A stretch of 64,000 nt of DNA from Deinococcus actinosclerus (lineage in GTDB: Bacteria; Deinococcota; Deinococci; Deinococcales; Deinococcaceae), in the NCBI RefSeq assembly GCF_001507665.1, contig NZ_CP013910.1, forward strand, positions 867,501 through 931,500, in the 5' to 3' direction. Position 1 is the stretch's first letter, and each line of letters begins with the position of its first letter. Made by a program: the position numbers and the translations under genes. The notes under the pieces were generated by a model. The model ran no database searches, had not been told where the DNA came from, and saw only the letters and a program-made list of their open reading frames with translations. This document shows, piece by piece, positions 43,081 through 55,208 of this stretch.

Positions 43081-43444
43081 GTGGACTCCTACTTTCCGTT
43101 CGAGCAGCTGGACGTCTATCAGCTCTCAGTGGCCTACGCCACGCAGGTCTACCGGGCAACCACCACGTTCCCAGATACGGAGAAGTTCGGTCTGACCAAT
43201 CAGATGCGCCGCCGTGTCCATCTCACTGAACATCGCAGAGGGTCGGGGGCGCGGCGGCGACCGGGAGCTGGTGCGGTACCTGATGATCGCGCGTGGATCT
43301 CTGTTTGAAGTGGTGGCAGGTGCGCAGATTGCAGAGCAGTTGGGTTTCCTCAATGTAGAGGCGGCCCGGACTCTCAGGCAGGACGCACACACACTCTCGG
43401 CCAAACTCATGACCCTGATCAAGCGCCTGACTCCTACCTCTTAG
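43081..43444 (+). pseudogene. Four-helix-bundle (23S rRNA intervening-sequence type) protein, frameshifted
   Basis: The first frame from GTG/ATG-proximal 43081 encodes FEQLDVYQLSVAYATQVYR...FGLTNQMRR. The second frame, from about 43210, continues SISLNIAEGRGRGGDRELVRYLMIARGSLFEV to a stop at 43444. Together they form a complete pfam05635-type protein of about 120 residues. The break falls exactly at the conserved MRR-AAVSI junction, where the reading frame shifts by one, consistent with loss of five bases from a GCC-rich repeat. Flanking inverted octamer arrays and lower GC mark it as an inserted element separating kamA from its partner gene. Confidence 0.75.
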
Positions 43445-43487
43445 ACTCTTGGACTCTGCGACTTTTCGACCTCTTGATTTTTCAACC
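43443..43487. repeat. Right octamer array of the four-helix-bundle element
   Basis: Successive units GACTCTTG, GACTCTGC, GACTTTTC, GACCTCTT, GATTTTTC (period 8), inverted relative to 43040-43074. Confidence 0.6.
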
Positions 43488-43502
43488 ATGACAGGAGTGA
43501 AC

Positions 43503-44864
<1,362 letters not shown>

Positions 44865-44969
44865 GGGACAGTTGCGCGGGGAGCGGGACGCGGGGCGAGC
44901 CCCCTGCCGGCCCGCTCTTCTCACTCCATGACCGGCGCGTCTACGCCTGAGAGGAGAGACAGCACACAA

Positions 44970-45005
44970 GAGAAAGGGGAGGCCGGACCGGGCCTCCCTC
45001 TCTCA
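44970..45005. terminator. Bidirectional hairpin
   Basis: GGGAGGCC and GGCCTCCC with flanking GA/TC-rich arms, between the convergent aminotransferase and Thr-rich exported-protein genes. Confidence 0.7.
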
Positions 45006-45020
45006 TGCTGTGCGGTTGGT

Positions 45021-45542
<522 letters not shown>

Positions 45543-45628
45543 AACAGTTCGCATCTTAGGCTCTACCCTGGGGCTCGTCCACGCCGCGAACAGCACCGTA
45601 AAGGGTGTGTAAAGGAGTCCATTCTAAA

Positions 45629-47308
45629 ATGAGTAAAACCCACTTTTTCCCTGCGCTCGTCCTGATGACTCTGGCTGGAATTTCCGCTGCCAGCGCCCAA
45701 TCGGCCCCCTCACCCGTCCCTCAGTTCACCGCGCCGAAGGTGGACATCTTCAAGGAACTGCGCGTGATCTCCGGCGTGACCGTCTCCGGGAACGGCGAGC
45801 TCACGTTCGTGGGGTCCGACGCCAAAATTCACCGCACCGACTCCAAGGGCAGCGAGAAGTGGGCCTTCCCGGTGGGCGACATCGGCCGCGCCTACCCGGT
45901 CGTGACGCCGCAGGGCGTGACCATCGCAGCCTCCTACGACGACACCGTCTACGCCCTCGACCCCGGCGGGAAGCTGCTGTGGAAGCAGAAGCTCGACGGG
46001 GACATCTTCGCCACGCCCGCGCTGCGGATCGACGGCAGCGTGATCGTCGCCACGGCAGGCGGCACCATCCACGCCCTGAGTGCCGCCGGGAAGCCGCTGT
46101 GGACGTACAAGGTCGGTGCGCCCGTGTTCAGCAGCCCCGCGATCGGCCCGGACGGCACGATCTACTTCGGCGCGCAGAACAACCGCATGCACGCCCTGAC
46201 GCCGGGCGGCCAGCTGAAGTGGACGTACGCGGCCGGATCGCTGGTGTTCAGCTCCCCGGCGGTCGGCCCGGACGGCAGCGTGTACTTCGGCAGCAGCGAC
46301 CGCCGCATTCACGCCGTCGCGCCCGACGGCAAGCCCAGATGGACGCTGCTGACCGGCCTGTTCGTGAATGCCAGCCCGATCATCACGAGCGGCGGACTGG
46401 TCGTGGTGGGCAGCTACGACGGCAGCGTGTACGCTGTGAACACCAGCGGCGAGACCGAGTGGACCTACCGCGCCGGGGCCGGCATCGCGGGCAGCGCCGT
46501 GGAACTCAGTGACGGCAGCGTGCTCGTCCCGGACCTGAGCGGCACGGTGCACGCCATCGGCAAGGCCGGTCAGGCCCTGTGGCAGATCAAGACCGGCAAG
46601 AAGATCGACACCGGCCTGAGCGTCAGCGATCAGGGCAGCCTGTATTTCGTGACGGACGGCGGCGGCCTGAACATCGTGCAGAAGCAGCGGCCGCTGGCCG
46701 TGGGGCCCTGGACGACCTTCCACGGCGCGCCGAACCCGGTGGGGCGCGTGCCCACGCCGGTCGAGTTGCAGGCGCAGACCCAGGCCCGGCGGGAGGCGGC
46801 CAGCGCGGTCCTGGCCGCCCTGAAGCCCAGCACGGCAGCCACGACCGCTCCGGCGCACCCCGCTCAACCGGCCCAGCCCAGCCAGCCGGCCCCGACCACC
46901 CAGCCGACGCAGCCAGCTCAACCGGCGCCTGTACCGGCACTCACACCGGCGCAGTACGCGGCGGCGGCCGGGCAGAAGGCGCGCGTGGCCGACGGTCAGC
47001 TGTTCCTCCCGCTGACCGAGGTGGCCGGCGCCCTGCGGCTCGACGTGGGCAACGTGACCGTGCGGACCGCCACCGTGCGCGTGCAGGGGCAGGCGCTGCC
47101 CATCACCGTCCGTACCTTCGACCGGGCCGCGTTCGTGCCGCTGGCGGCCCTGAGTGACCTGCCGGGCGCCTCGGCGCGGCTGACCCGGACTCCGGCCGCA
47201 GGCGTGACCCTCAGCCTCGGCGGTCAGACGGCGCTGTTCCCGGTGAACCTGACGCGCCTGCTGAGCCTGCAGAGCGGTCCCGAGTTCGCCAGTGGGACGG
47301 TCCGCTGA
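45629..47308 (+). CDS. Exported PQQ-like beta-propeller protein with C-terminal stalk-type domain
   Basis: 559 residues. The signal peptide ends near SAASAQ (23). Residues 40-350 form repeated propeller blades of about 40 residues, each with a PDGS-x-YFGS-x-D-x-x-x-HA-type motif. A Pro/Ala/Thr/Gln linker (about 395-440) follows. The end (445-559) resembles the copper-amine-oxidase N-terminal-like domain that lines envelope proteins. It is probably a cell-envelope assembly or binding protein and not an enzyme. AAAGGAGT lies 10 bases before the ATG. Confidence 0.82.
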   Translation: MSKTHFFPALVLMTLAGISAASAQSAPSPVPQFTAPKVDIFKELRVISGVTVSGNGELTFVGSDAKIHRTDSKGSEKWAFPVGDIGRAYPVVTPQGVTIAASYDDTVYALDPGGKLLWKQKLDGDIFATPALRIDGSVIVATAGGTIHALSAAGKPLWTYKVGAPVFSSPAIGPDGTIYFGAQNNRMHALTPGGQLKWTYAAGSLVFSSPAVGPDGSVYFGSSDRRIHAVAPDGKPRWTLLTGLFVNASPIITSGGLVVVGSYDGSVYAVNTSGETEWTYRAGAGIAGSAVELSDGSVLVPDLSGTVHAIGKAGQALWQIKTGKKIDTGLSVSDQGSLYFVTDGGGLNIVQKQRPLAVGPWTTFHGAPNPVGRVPTPVELQAQTQARREAASAVLAALKPSTAATTAPAHPAQPAQPSQPAPTTQPTQPAQPAPVPALTPAQYAAAAGQKARVADGQLFLPLTEVAGALRLDVGNVTVRTATVRVQGQALPITVRTFDRAAFVPLAALSDLPGASARLTRTPAAGVTLSLGGQTALFPVNLTRLLSLQSGPEFASGTVR

Positions 47309-47341
47309 CCTGACCGGCTAACCGGACGGAGCCACCGGCAC

Positions 47342-47379
47342 AGGGGGCGCGGCGGGCTGACGGGCCGGCCGCGCCCCCT
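47342..47379 (+). terminator. Terminator of the beta-propeller gene
   Basis: AGGGGGCGCGGC pairs with GCCGCGCCCCCT around a 14-base loop. Confidence 0.7.
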
Positions 47380-47408
47380 CTGCGGCCCTGACTGCGCTCC
47401 CGGTGCAC

Positions 47409-47432
47409 AAAAAACCCGCCGTTTCCGGCGGG
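47409..47432 (-). terminator. Terminator of tRNA-Ala
   Basis: On the minus strand CCCGCCG-GAAA-CGGCGGG is followed by six T, a classic intrinsic terminator. Confidence 0.92.
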
Positions 47433-47439
47433 CTATCTC

Positions 47440-49140
<1,701 letters not shown>

Positions 49141-49156
49141 TCGGCAGCAGTAACCC

Positions 49157-49720
49157 GTGAGTACCTCTGTCAACGAGTTGGAGCAATTGATCTGCCAGGA
49201 ATGGCACGGTCAATTGCTCCAGCAAACGGGCAATCCGGCAGTGCTGAACAGAGTGACATTGGATTTTCTGGAGCGGGTGGGGCTCCCTGAAAAGGCTTCC
49301 GATGGAGCGACGTTCCTGCCTGCTGACGAGTTTCAGAGTGTGGTGGACGGTGCAGATCGTGGCACGGTGATCGGCACTGTTGATCACGAGCACCCGCTGG
49401 TGATTCGTGAAAGCGACGGCTTCGTCTTCATAGCTGAGAAGTCGCCATGGTTTTTCCTCAACTCCTCACTCACGGCGCTTCTGGGTTGTGTGGCGATGTA
49501 TCACCGCGAATTCATCCTCAATCCTGAAGACGCTGGTGAACCGGACGGTGGGGATGACGCTGATGGATTTGGAACTTCAGTGACCCGAGCCAGAACACAA
49601 CGGCTGCGCGAGAGACTGGAGCACTTGGATGCCGACGCTCTGAACCCCGCTCTGGGCGATGCGGATGGAGTGACCTACTGGGGCTTCGTCGTGGAGGAGA
49701 TAGAAGCGGGAATTATCTGA
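49157..49720 (+). CDS. SUKH-4-type immunity protein, orphan
   Basis: 187 residues. FLERVGLP near 37-44, a beta-rich centre ([14 protein letters not shown]...GFVFIA) and [20 protein letters not shown] (about 101-120) match the SMI1/KNR4-like SUKH-4 pattern of contact-toxin immunity proteins. Base composition is clearly less GC-rich than guaB upstream, suggesting horizontal gain. No toxin gene is adjacent, so it is an orphan antidote. It starts with GTG 16 bases after guaB without a clear Shine-Dalgarno site. Confidence 0.7.
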   Translation: MSTSVNELEQLICQEWHGQLLQQTGNPAVLNRVTLDFLERVGLPEKASDGATFLPADEFQSVVDGADRGTVIGTVDHEHPLVIRESDGFVFIAEKSPWFFLNSSLTALLGCVAMYHREFILNPEDAGEPDGGDDADGFGTSVTRARTQRLRERLEHLDADALNPALGDADGVTYWGFVVEEIEAGII

Positions 49721-49760
49721 ACCTCGTCCCAGCTGACAGACTGTCATCACGTCGGGGGCG

Positions 49761-49766
49761 TAAGGT
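49761..49766 (+). promoter_or_regulatory. -10 box of the haemolysin-III gene
   Basis: TAAGGT 7 bases before the ATG at 49774; decides against the in-frame GTG at 49765. Confidence 0.6.
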
Positions 49767-49773
49767 GGATGGT

Positions 49774-50418
49774 ATGAAGCGCCTGCTCACCGCCCCCCGC
49801 GAACCCGTGAACGCCCTGACCCACTGGGGCGGCGCGCTCGCCGCGCTGATCGTGCTGGGACCGCTGCTGAGCTGGGCGCACTCGCGCGGGCTGGTGCTGT
49901 GGCCGTTCGTGGTGTTCAGCGTCAGCATGGTCGCCCTGTACGCCGCCAGCGCCAGCTACCACTCCTTCCGCCCTACAGAACGCGGCCTGCTGTGGCTGCG
50001 CAAACTCGACCACGCGGGCATCTTTCTGCTCATTGCGGGCAGCTACACCCCTATCGCGTACTACGGCCTGGACGGCGTGTGGCGGGACGCCGTGCTGTGG
50101 CTGGTGTGGGGCGTCGCCCTGAGCGGCATCACGTTGAAGCTCGTCACCATGCGCCTGCCCCGCTGGATCAGCACCGCGCTGTACCTGGGGATGGGCTGGC
50201 TGGCCCTGCTGTTCATGCCGAAATTCATCCACACCCTCAGCCCCGGCGCGCTGTTCTGGCTCGCGGCGGGCGGCGTGCTGTACTCCATCGGGGCCGTCAT
50301 CTACGGCACGAAACGCTGGAATCCGCGCCCCGGCGTGTTCGGCTTCCACGAGATCTGGCACCTGTTCGTGCTGGGCGGCACCGGCGCGCACGTCGCCATG
50401 ATGTTCCACCTGCGCTGA
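49774..50418 (+). CDS. Haemolysin III / PAQR-family membrane protein
   Basis: 214 residues with seven membrane helices. PAQR metal-site residues are present: early [38 protein letters not shown], and the late [16 protein letters not shown]. Bacterial members are integral membrane proteins of uncertain function, possibly lipid hydrolases (ceramidase-like). It is monocistronic. Confidence 0.92.
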   Translation: MKRLLTAPREPVNALTHWGGALAALIVLGPLLSWAHSRGLVLWPFVVFSVSMVALYAASASYHSFRPTERGLLWLRKLDHAGIFLLIAGSYTPIAYYGLDGVWRDAVLWLVWGVALSGITLKLVTMRLPRWISTALYLGMGWLALLFMPKFIHTLSPGALFWLAAGGVLYSIGAVIYGTKRWNPRPGVFGFHEIWHLFVLGGTGAHVAMMFHLR

Positions 50419-50423
50419 TCCGC

Positions 50424-50918
50424 TCAGCGCAGAGTGATCGTGCAGCTCCCCGCTCCGACCCGCCGCAGCCCGGCCATGAGGGCCTGAAAACTGTAGTTTG
50501 ACCCCCGCTGAGCCCGGGTCATCTGGTCGTTCGTCTGGGTCACCGATCCGCTCAGCAGGACCCCCCTGACCTGCCGCGCCCCCAGCGGCCACAGGCCGAA
50601 GCACCGGTACGTGCGGGTCTCGCTGTACACCACGCTCAGCACGAGGCCCCGTTCGGAGGGACTGAAGTACAGGTCGCCGCCCGCACCCGGCAGGGTCAGC
50701 GCGAAGGTGTGCGCGTCCGGCATGACCGGGAGAAGCTCCCGCTCGACCCGCAGCGCTGCCGTCACCGTCTCACCCGGCGTAGGCTGGGCCGTCAGCTGCC
50801 AGACCTGTCCGATCTGAACGGGCATGGCTGCCGGCGCCCCGGCGCTGCCCGCCTGGGCCGCTCCGCTGATCATCGCCGCGCACACCGGAATCAGAAGCCA
50901 TCGGGGTTGAGAAGTCAC
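50424..50918 (-). CDS. Secreted protein of unknown function
   Basis: 164 residues. The N-terminal signal sequence (WLLIPVCAAMISGAAQA) is cleaved near 24. The remainder is beta-rich with VWQLTAQPTPGETVTAALRVERELL and a CFGLWPLG segment; a second Cys near the end (AGSCTITLR) could form a disulphide. No family recognised. The GTG start at 50918 follows TACCGT by 6 bases; a longer reading frame upstream would cross that box. Confidence 0.72.
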   Translation of the reverse strand: MTSQPRWLLIPVCAAMISGAAQAGSAGAPAAMPVQIGQVWQLTAQPTPGETVTAALRVERELLPVMPDAHTFALTLPGAGGDLYFSPSERGLVLSVVYSETRTYRCFGLWPLGARQVRGVLLSGSVTQTNDQMTRAQRGSNYSFQALMAGLRRVGAGSCTITLR

Positions 50919-50924
50919 GCGTTC

Positions 50925-50930
50925 ACGGTA
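50925..50930 (-). promoter_or_regulatory. -10 box of the secreted-protein gene
   Basis: TACCGT 6 bases before the GTG at 50918; leaderless-type spacing. Confidence 0.5.
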
Positions 50931-51016
50931 TCCGGTGCCTGCCCCGGGCGTCTGCTCATCTGCTGCCAGGAAGCCGCCGTGGTGCGCTGCGTGACCTCGG
51001 GTCACCCGGCTTCGTG

Positions 51017-51055
51017 GAGGAGGCCGGAGGGGCGTGTGTCGCCTCCGGCCTCCTC
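51017..51055 (-). terminator. Terminator of the site-2 protease operon
   Basis: GAGGAGGCCGGAGG and its exact complement with an 11-base loop, 18 bases after the stop at 51074. Confidence 0.75.
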
Positions 51056-51073
51056 AGCGTCGCCAGATGGCGT

Positions 51074-51679
51074 TCACACGAAGTTCAGGACCCAGTTGCG
51101 CACGCTGCTGATCAGACCGTTGATCTGCCCGCCGAACAGGTAGATGAACACCATGACGATCACGAAGCTGAACGGCTGCGCCTCGAACTGTGCGAGGCTG
51201 CGGCCCAGCGAGGGGAACAGGGCGCCCAGGATGCGGCTGCCGTCGAGCAGTGGGATGGGGATCAGGTTGAACACGGCCAGCACCACGTTGATGCTCAGGA
51301 CGGTCATCAGGATCGTGGCGGCCAGCGCGGACGCTCCGGCGAACTTGAGCAGCAGCACGCAGACCAGCGCGATCAGCAGGTTGCTGATCGGCCCGGCCGC
51401 GGCCGTCCACATGGTGCCCCAGCGGCCCAGGTTGTTCGGGTTGATGGGCACAGGGCGCGCGAAGCCGAACCCCACCAGCAGCAGCAGCAGCGTCCCGAAC
51501 GGATCGAGGTGCTTGATGGGGTTCAGCGTGACCCGCCCGTAGCGGCGCGGCGTGGGGTCACCCAGCCGGTCCGCGGTCCAGGCGTGCGCGAACTCATGGA
51601 AGGCGAGCGACAGCACCAGCGCCGCCGCGATGATCACGAACGCCAGCGGATCGCTGGTCAGCAGAGAGATGAGACCCAT
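51074..51679 (-). CDS. Site-2 protease family (M50) membrane metalloprotease
   Basis: 201 residues. The zinc motif HEFAH (HExxH) lies in the first membrane region (about 28-32), and [13 protein letters not shown] supplies the third-ligand Asp. Five to six hydrophobic segments fit the compact M50 group III fold. It likely cleaves a membrane-bound regulator. TAGAAT lies 8 bases before the ATG. Confidence 0.92.
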   Translation of the reverse strand: MGLISLLTSDPLAFVIIAAALVLSLAFHEFAHAWTADRLGDPTPRRYGRVTLNPIKHLDPFGTLLLLLVGFGFARPVPINPNNLGRWGTMWTAAAGPISNLLIALVCVLLLKFAGASALAATILMTVLSINVVLAVFNLIPIPLLDGSRILGALFPSLGRSLAQFEAQPFSFVIVMVFIYLFGGQINGLISSVRNWVLNFV

Positions 51680-51687
51680 ACCCCGGC

Positions 51688-51693
51688 ATTCTA
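51688..51693 (-). promoter_or_regulatory. -10 box of the site-2 protease gene
   Basis: TAGAAT 8 bases before the ATG at 51679; overlaps the stop of the cca-like gene. Confidence 0.5.
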
Positions 51694-52815
51694 GAGGCTG
51701 GCGTGCGGGCCTTTCGTCGCCAGGAATGCCTTCAGCGCCGCGCGCTCGTCCTCGGGGCTGCGGACCTGCCCGGCGCGGCGCAGCGCCGCGAGGTGACCCA
51801 GCGCCTCGCCCACCCCCCGGCCCGGCGGGATGCCCAGCGCCAGCACGTCCCGCCCGGTCAGCGGCGGGTATGCGTCGGGGCGCAGCAGGGCGCGCAGTTC
51901 GCGCTCGGGGGTGCCCTCAGGGAAGGGCGTGTCGGACAGGGCGCGGTCCAGCAGCGCGGCCGGGCGGTCCCCCAGGCTCAGGCGCCCCGCGAGCGCGCCG
52001 GGGTCGGGGGCGGCGTGCAGCAGCGCCGCCGCGTAGGCCGTGAAGGGCACCTCCGCGCCCGCGTCGCGCCGGGCGTCCAGGGCCGCCAGCAGCGCCGTGT
52101 CGGTCAGCAGCGCCCCGGCGCCCCAGGCGCGCAGCAGCGCCGCCGCGCGGCCCGGCCGGGGCTCGTGCAGCAGCAGGCGCAGTTCCGCCCACAGGCGCGG
52201 CGTCCGGTCCGCCACGGCCAGCGCGTCCGGGACCTGGGCCAGCAGGTCCGGGTGGGCCCGCAGGTCCAGCCGCGCCGCCAGCCGCGCGCCGCGCACCAGT
52301 CGGCTGGCGTCCTCGTGGAACGACCCGGCGTGCAGGGGCCGCAGCACCCGCGCGCCCAGGTCGTCCAGGCCACCCGTCTCGTCCAGCAGCGTCCGCGTCC
52401 CGGTGGGGGAGAGGTGCAGCGCCAGCGCGTTCAGCGCGAAATCCCGCCGCCGCAGGTCATCCGCAAGGGTGCCCGGTATCGGCACGGGGTTCCCACCCGG
52501 CACCGGGTACGACTCCCGCCGTGCCCGCACCAGATCTGCGGCCCGCCCGTCCGGAAGGGTGACCGTGGCGTTCCCGAACGCCGGGTGGAACACGAACGGC
52601 AGGCCCGTCGCGGCGGCCAGGGCCTCCACGTCGGCCTCCGGGATCACCACGTCCAGGTCCAGGGGGGTCTCGCCCAGCAGCGCGTCCCGCACCGCGCCGC
52701 CCACCAGCGCCGCCCCACCCGCGCCCGCCCGCGCGGCCAGGGCCAGCAGCCACGCGCGGTCGTCGGCGCGCAGGTGGGCCCACGCAGCCTGCGCCACCCC
52801 GGCGGGCTGGATCAC
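51691..52815 (-). CDS. cca: Class II CCA tRNA nucleotidyltransferase / poly(A) polymerase-type enzyme
   Basis: 374 residues. The catalytic head has [22 protein letters not shown] with the DxD pair (about 38-58). The [11 protein letters not shown] and [23 protein letters not shown] motifs follow. Enzymes of this class add CCA to tRNA 3' ends or add A residues; deinococci may split these activities among several proteins, so the exact activity is uncertain. The gene overlaps the HtrA gene by 4 bases (ATGA). Confidence 0.88.
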   Translation of the reverse strand: MIQPAGVAQAAWAHLRADDRAWLLALAARAGAGGAALVGGAVRDALLGETPLDLDVVIPEADVEALAAATGLPFVFHPAFGNATVTLPDGRAADLVRARRESYPVPGGNPVPIPGTLADDLRRRDFALNALALHLSPTGTRTLLDETGGLDDLGARVLRPLHAGSFHEDASRLVRGARLAARLDLRAHPDLLAQVPDALAVADRTPRLWAELRLLLHEPRPGRAAALLRAWGAGALLTDTALLAALDARRDAGAEVPFTAYAAALLHAAPDPGALAGRLSLGDRPAALLDRALSDTPFPEGTPERELRALLRPDAYPPLTGRDVLALGIPPGRGVGEALGHLAALRRAGQVRSPEDERAALKAFLATKGPHASL

Positions 52816-54095
52816 TGCCCGGTGCGGACCGTGAACGACGACGCGTCCAGCGTCAGCTGCACCTCACGCGTCGCCTCGCCACGCACCACGGTCAGCGTCA
52901 CGGTGTCCCCCTCCTTCTTGTCGATCAGCGCCGCCTGCAGGTCCTCCAGCGCGTCCACCGGCTGCCCGTCCGCGCGGGTGATGACGTCCCCGCCCAGCAG
53001 GATCAGGCCGCCTCTGAACTGCTGCCGCTCGGTGCCCGCCCGCAGGCCCGCGCGCGCCGCCGGGGTGCCCGGCACGACCTGCCCCACCACCAGCCCCTGA
53101 TCCGGCAGACCCAGCTGCCGCTTTCCGGCGCTGGACAGCACGCTCAGGCCCACCGGGAGCGGGCCCTGCCGGGTCTGCACCGCCAGACCCCCCCGGATGC
53201 CGATGTCCGGCGCGTTCACCGTGCCGCCCTGCGCCGCCTGCAGGCGCGGCAGGAGGTTCTTGGCCGTGTCGATCGGAATGGCGAAGCCCACCCCGGCACT
53301 CTGGCCCACGCCGCTGCTCTGCCCGGCCGGGGAGTAGATCTGCGTGTTGATGCCGATCACGCGCCCACCACTGTCCAGCAGCGGCCCGCCGCTGTTGCCC
53401 GGGTTGATCGCCGCGTCCGTCTGGATGGCCTTCTGCGTGATGCCCTGCCCGCCCGTCCCGCCGAAGCCGATCGGGATCTGCCGGGCCGTGCTGCTCACGA
53501 TGCCCTCGGTGACGCTGAAATCCAGTCCGAACGGCGCGCCCATCGCGATCGCCTTCTGCCCCACCTTCAGGGAGGCGCTGTCCCCCAGCGGAATCGGGCG
53601 GATCAGCTCCTGCTTCAGGCCCGGCGCGCGGATCAGCGCCAGATCGTACTGCGGGGCGAGGCCCACCACCTGGGCGGGCACGCTGGCCTCCTGCCCCATC
53701 AGGCGCACCGTGATCTTCGGCTGCGGGCCGCTCCCGCCCTCGCCCGCCACCACATGGTAGTTCGTCAGGATGTCCCCCGCGTCGTTCACGAAAAAGCCGC
53801 TGCCCACGCCGCGCTGCACCTCCTCCTGCCCCCCGCCGAACATCATCGCGAACGGGTCCTGCGGCACGACCTCCTCGGTACTGATGAACACCAGCCCCGG
53901 CTCGAAGCGGCTCACGACGTCAATCGTGTTCTGCTCGTTCTGGAGCCGCGCGCCCGGCTCGTTCAGCGCCGCGGTCGGCTGCGCCGCCGGCTGCCCCTGC
54001 TGCGCCGCGCCGAGCGGCACCCCGTCCCGCAGCACCGTCGCGCCCAGCCCCAGACCGACCAGCACCAGCAGCACCCCCACACCCTTGCCCTTCAT
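52812..54095 (-). CDS. HtrA/DegP-type S1C serine protease with PDZ domain
   Basis: 427 residues. A signal anchor ([22 protein letters not shown]) is followed by the trypsin-like domain with His in NYHVVA, Asp in QYDLALI and Ser in GNSGGPL. A PDZ domain begins near 315 ([17 protein letters not shown]). It degrades or refolds damaged envelope proteins. The ATG at 54095 follows GATAAT by 7 bases; an ATG 9 bases earlier is in frame. The gene is co-translated with cca. Confidence 0.95.
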   Translation of the reverse strand: MKGKGVGVLLVLVGLGLGATVLRDGVPLGAAQQGQPAAQPTAALNEPGARLQNEQNTIDVVSRFEPGLVFISTEEVVPQDPFAMMFGGGQEEVQRGVGSGFFVNDAGDILTNYHVVAGEGGSGPQPKITVRLMGQEASVPAQVVGLAPQYDLALIRAPGLKQELIRPIPLGDSASLKVGQKAIAMGAPFGLDFSVTEGIVSSTARQIPIGFGGTGGQGITQKAIQTDAAINPGNSGGPLLDSGGRVIGINTQIYSPAGQSSGVGQSAGVGFAIPIDTAKNLLPRLQAAQGGTVNAPDIGIRGGLAVQTRQGPLPVGLSVLSSAGKRQLGLPDQGLVVGQVVPGTPAARAGLRAGTERQQFRGGLILLGGDVITRADGQPVDALEDLQAALIDKKEGDTVTLTVVRGEATREVQLTLDASSFTVRTGQ

Positions 54096-54102
54096 GAGAG
54101 GC

Positions 54103-54108
54103 ATTATC
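54103..54108 (-). promoter_or_regulatory. -10 box of the htrA-cca operon
   Basis: GATAAT 7 bases before the ATG at 54095. Confidence 0.5.
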
Positions 54109-54157
54109 CGCCAGAGCGCGCATGCCGGATGGGCCGCGCCTGTGCTCTGCTTCATGC

Positions 54158-55168
54158 ATGGACCTTCACGAGGCAGCCCGCGACCTCCGAGCGCACCTGG
54201 GCGACTTCCTGGACCGTGACCGCCCCGACGGTGTCTTCCACGTGCAGGCCGGCGGGCCCGGCAGCGTCCCCGCCCTGGCCGATCTCGAACCGCCCGAACT
54301 GCACCTGGACCTGCTCCCCGAGACCCCCACCGACGACCAGCAGGCCACCCTGCGCCGTCTGGGGTACAGCGGGAACGGGCGCCACTGGACGCACCCCGGC
54401 GGCTGGCGCCTGATCCTCACCGACCACGGCAGCGGCTGGCGCGCCGAACAGGCGGCCCTGCGTGACCTGCTCATGCACGACCCCGGTGCTGCCCACGCTT
54501 ACCGCGCCGCCTATCAGGCCGGGGGCCGCCCGCACGCCGACGCGGCCCTGCGCCCCGCCGCGCTGACCCACCACGCCCGCACCGTCGGCCTGACCCCCGC
54601 CCGGCAGGTGGCCCAGCTCCTCGCCCCACTCGGCGCCCCGTGGATGTTCGCCGCCGGATTCGCCCTCGACCTCCACCTGGGCGCCACCGCCCGGCCGCAC
54701 GACGACCTTGATTTGATCGTGCCCCGCGAAGCCCAACCCCAGCTGGCCCACCTCCTGAGCGGCTGGCGACTCGACACCCCCGTGGACGGGACGTACCAGC
54801 CCTACGCCGCGCCCCTCCAGCCCCCCCACCACCAGATTCACGCCCGGCACCCCGACCTGCCCGGCGTCCTGATGCTCGACCTTCTCCTCAGTGACCTCAG
54901 CGGCGGCGTCTGGCATTACCGCCGCGACCCCCGCATCACCCTCCCGCTGGACCGCGCCCGGCAGGTCAGCCCCGAAGGCCTGCCGTACCTCACGCCCGAA
55001 GCGGTCCTCCTCTTCAAAGCAGGCGCCGCCGGACGCGACCCACGCGGCAAGGACGAACAGGACTTCCGGCGCGTGCAGCCCACCCTGACCGCCGCAGCCC
55101 GCACGTGGCTGCTCGACGCCCTGACCCTCACCAGCCCAGGCCACCGCTGGCTGGAGGCCCTGAACTGA
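54158..55168 (+). CDS. GrpB-like domain fused to an aminoglycoside-adenylyltransferase-like domain
   Basis: 336 residues. Residues 1-140 follow the GrpB/UPF0157 pattern in weakened form ([21 protein letters not shown], and [19 protein letters not shown]). Residues 165-320 resemble AadB/ANT(2'')-like nucleotidyltransferases: [27 protein letters not shown] with the D-x-D pair, [13 protein letters not shown] and [15 protein letters not shown]. Both domains belong to the nucleotidyltransferase fold, so one chain carries two such modules. Substrate unknown. Two ATGs overlap at 54154/54158; the latter is in frame. Confidence 0.78.
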   Translation: MDLHEAARDLRAHLGDFLDRDRPDGVFHVQAGGPGSVPALADLEPPELHLDLLPETPTDDQQATLRRLGYSGNGRHWTHPGGWRLILTDHGSGWRAEQAALRDLLMHDPGAAHAYRAAYQAGGRPHADAALRPAALTHHARTVGLTPARQVAQLLAPLGAPWMFAAGFALDLHLGATARPHDDLDLIVPREAQPQLAHLLSGWRLDTPVDGTYQPYAAPLQPPHHQIHARHPDLPGVLMLDLLLSDLSGGVWHYRRDPRITLPLDRARQVSPEGLPYLTPEAVLLFKAGAAGRDPRGKDEQDFRRVQPTLTAAARTWLLDALTLTSPGHRWLEALN

Positions 55169-55170
55169 AA

Positions 55171-55192
55171 AACCGCCCCCGAAGGGGCGGTG
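55171..55192. terminator. Bidirectional hairpin
   Basis: ACCGCCCC-CGAA-GGGGCGGT with flanking A-run on the left, between convergent genes. Confidence 0.8.
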
Positions 55193-55208
55193 ACAGGGCG
55201 CAGAGGGA

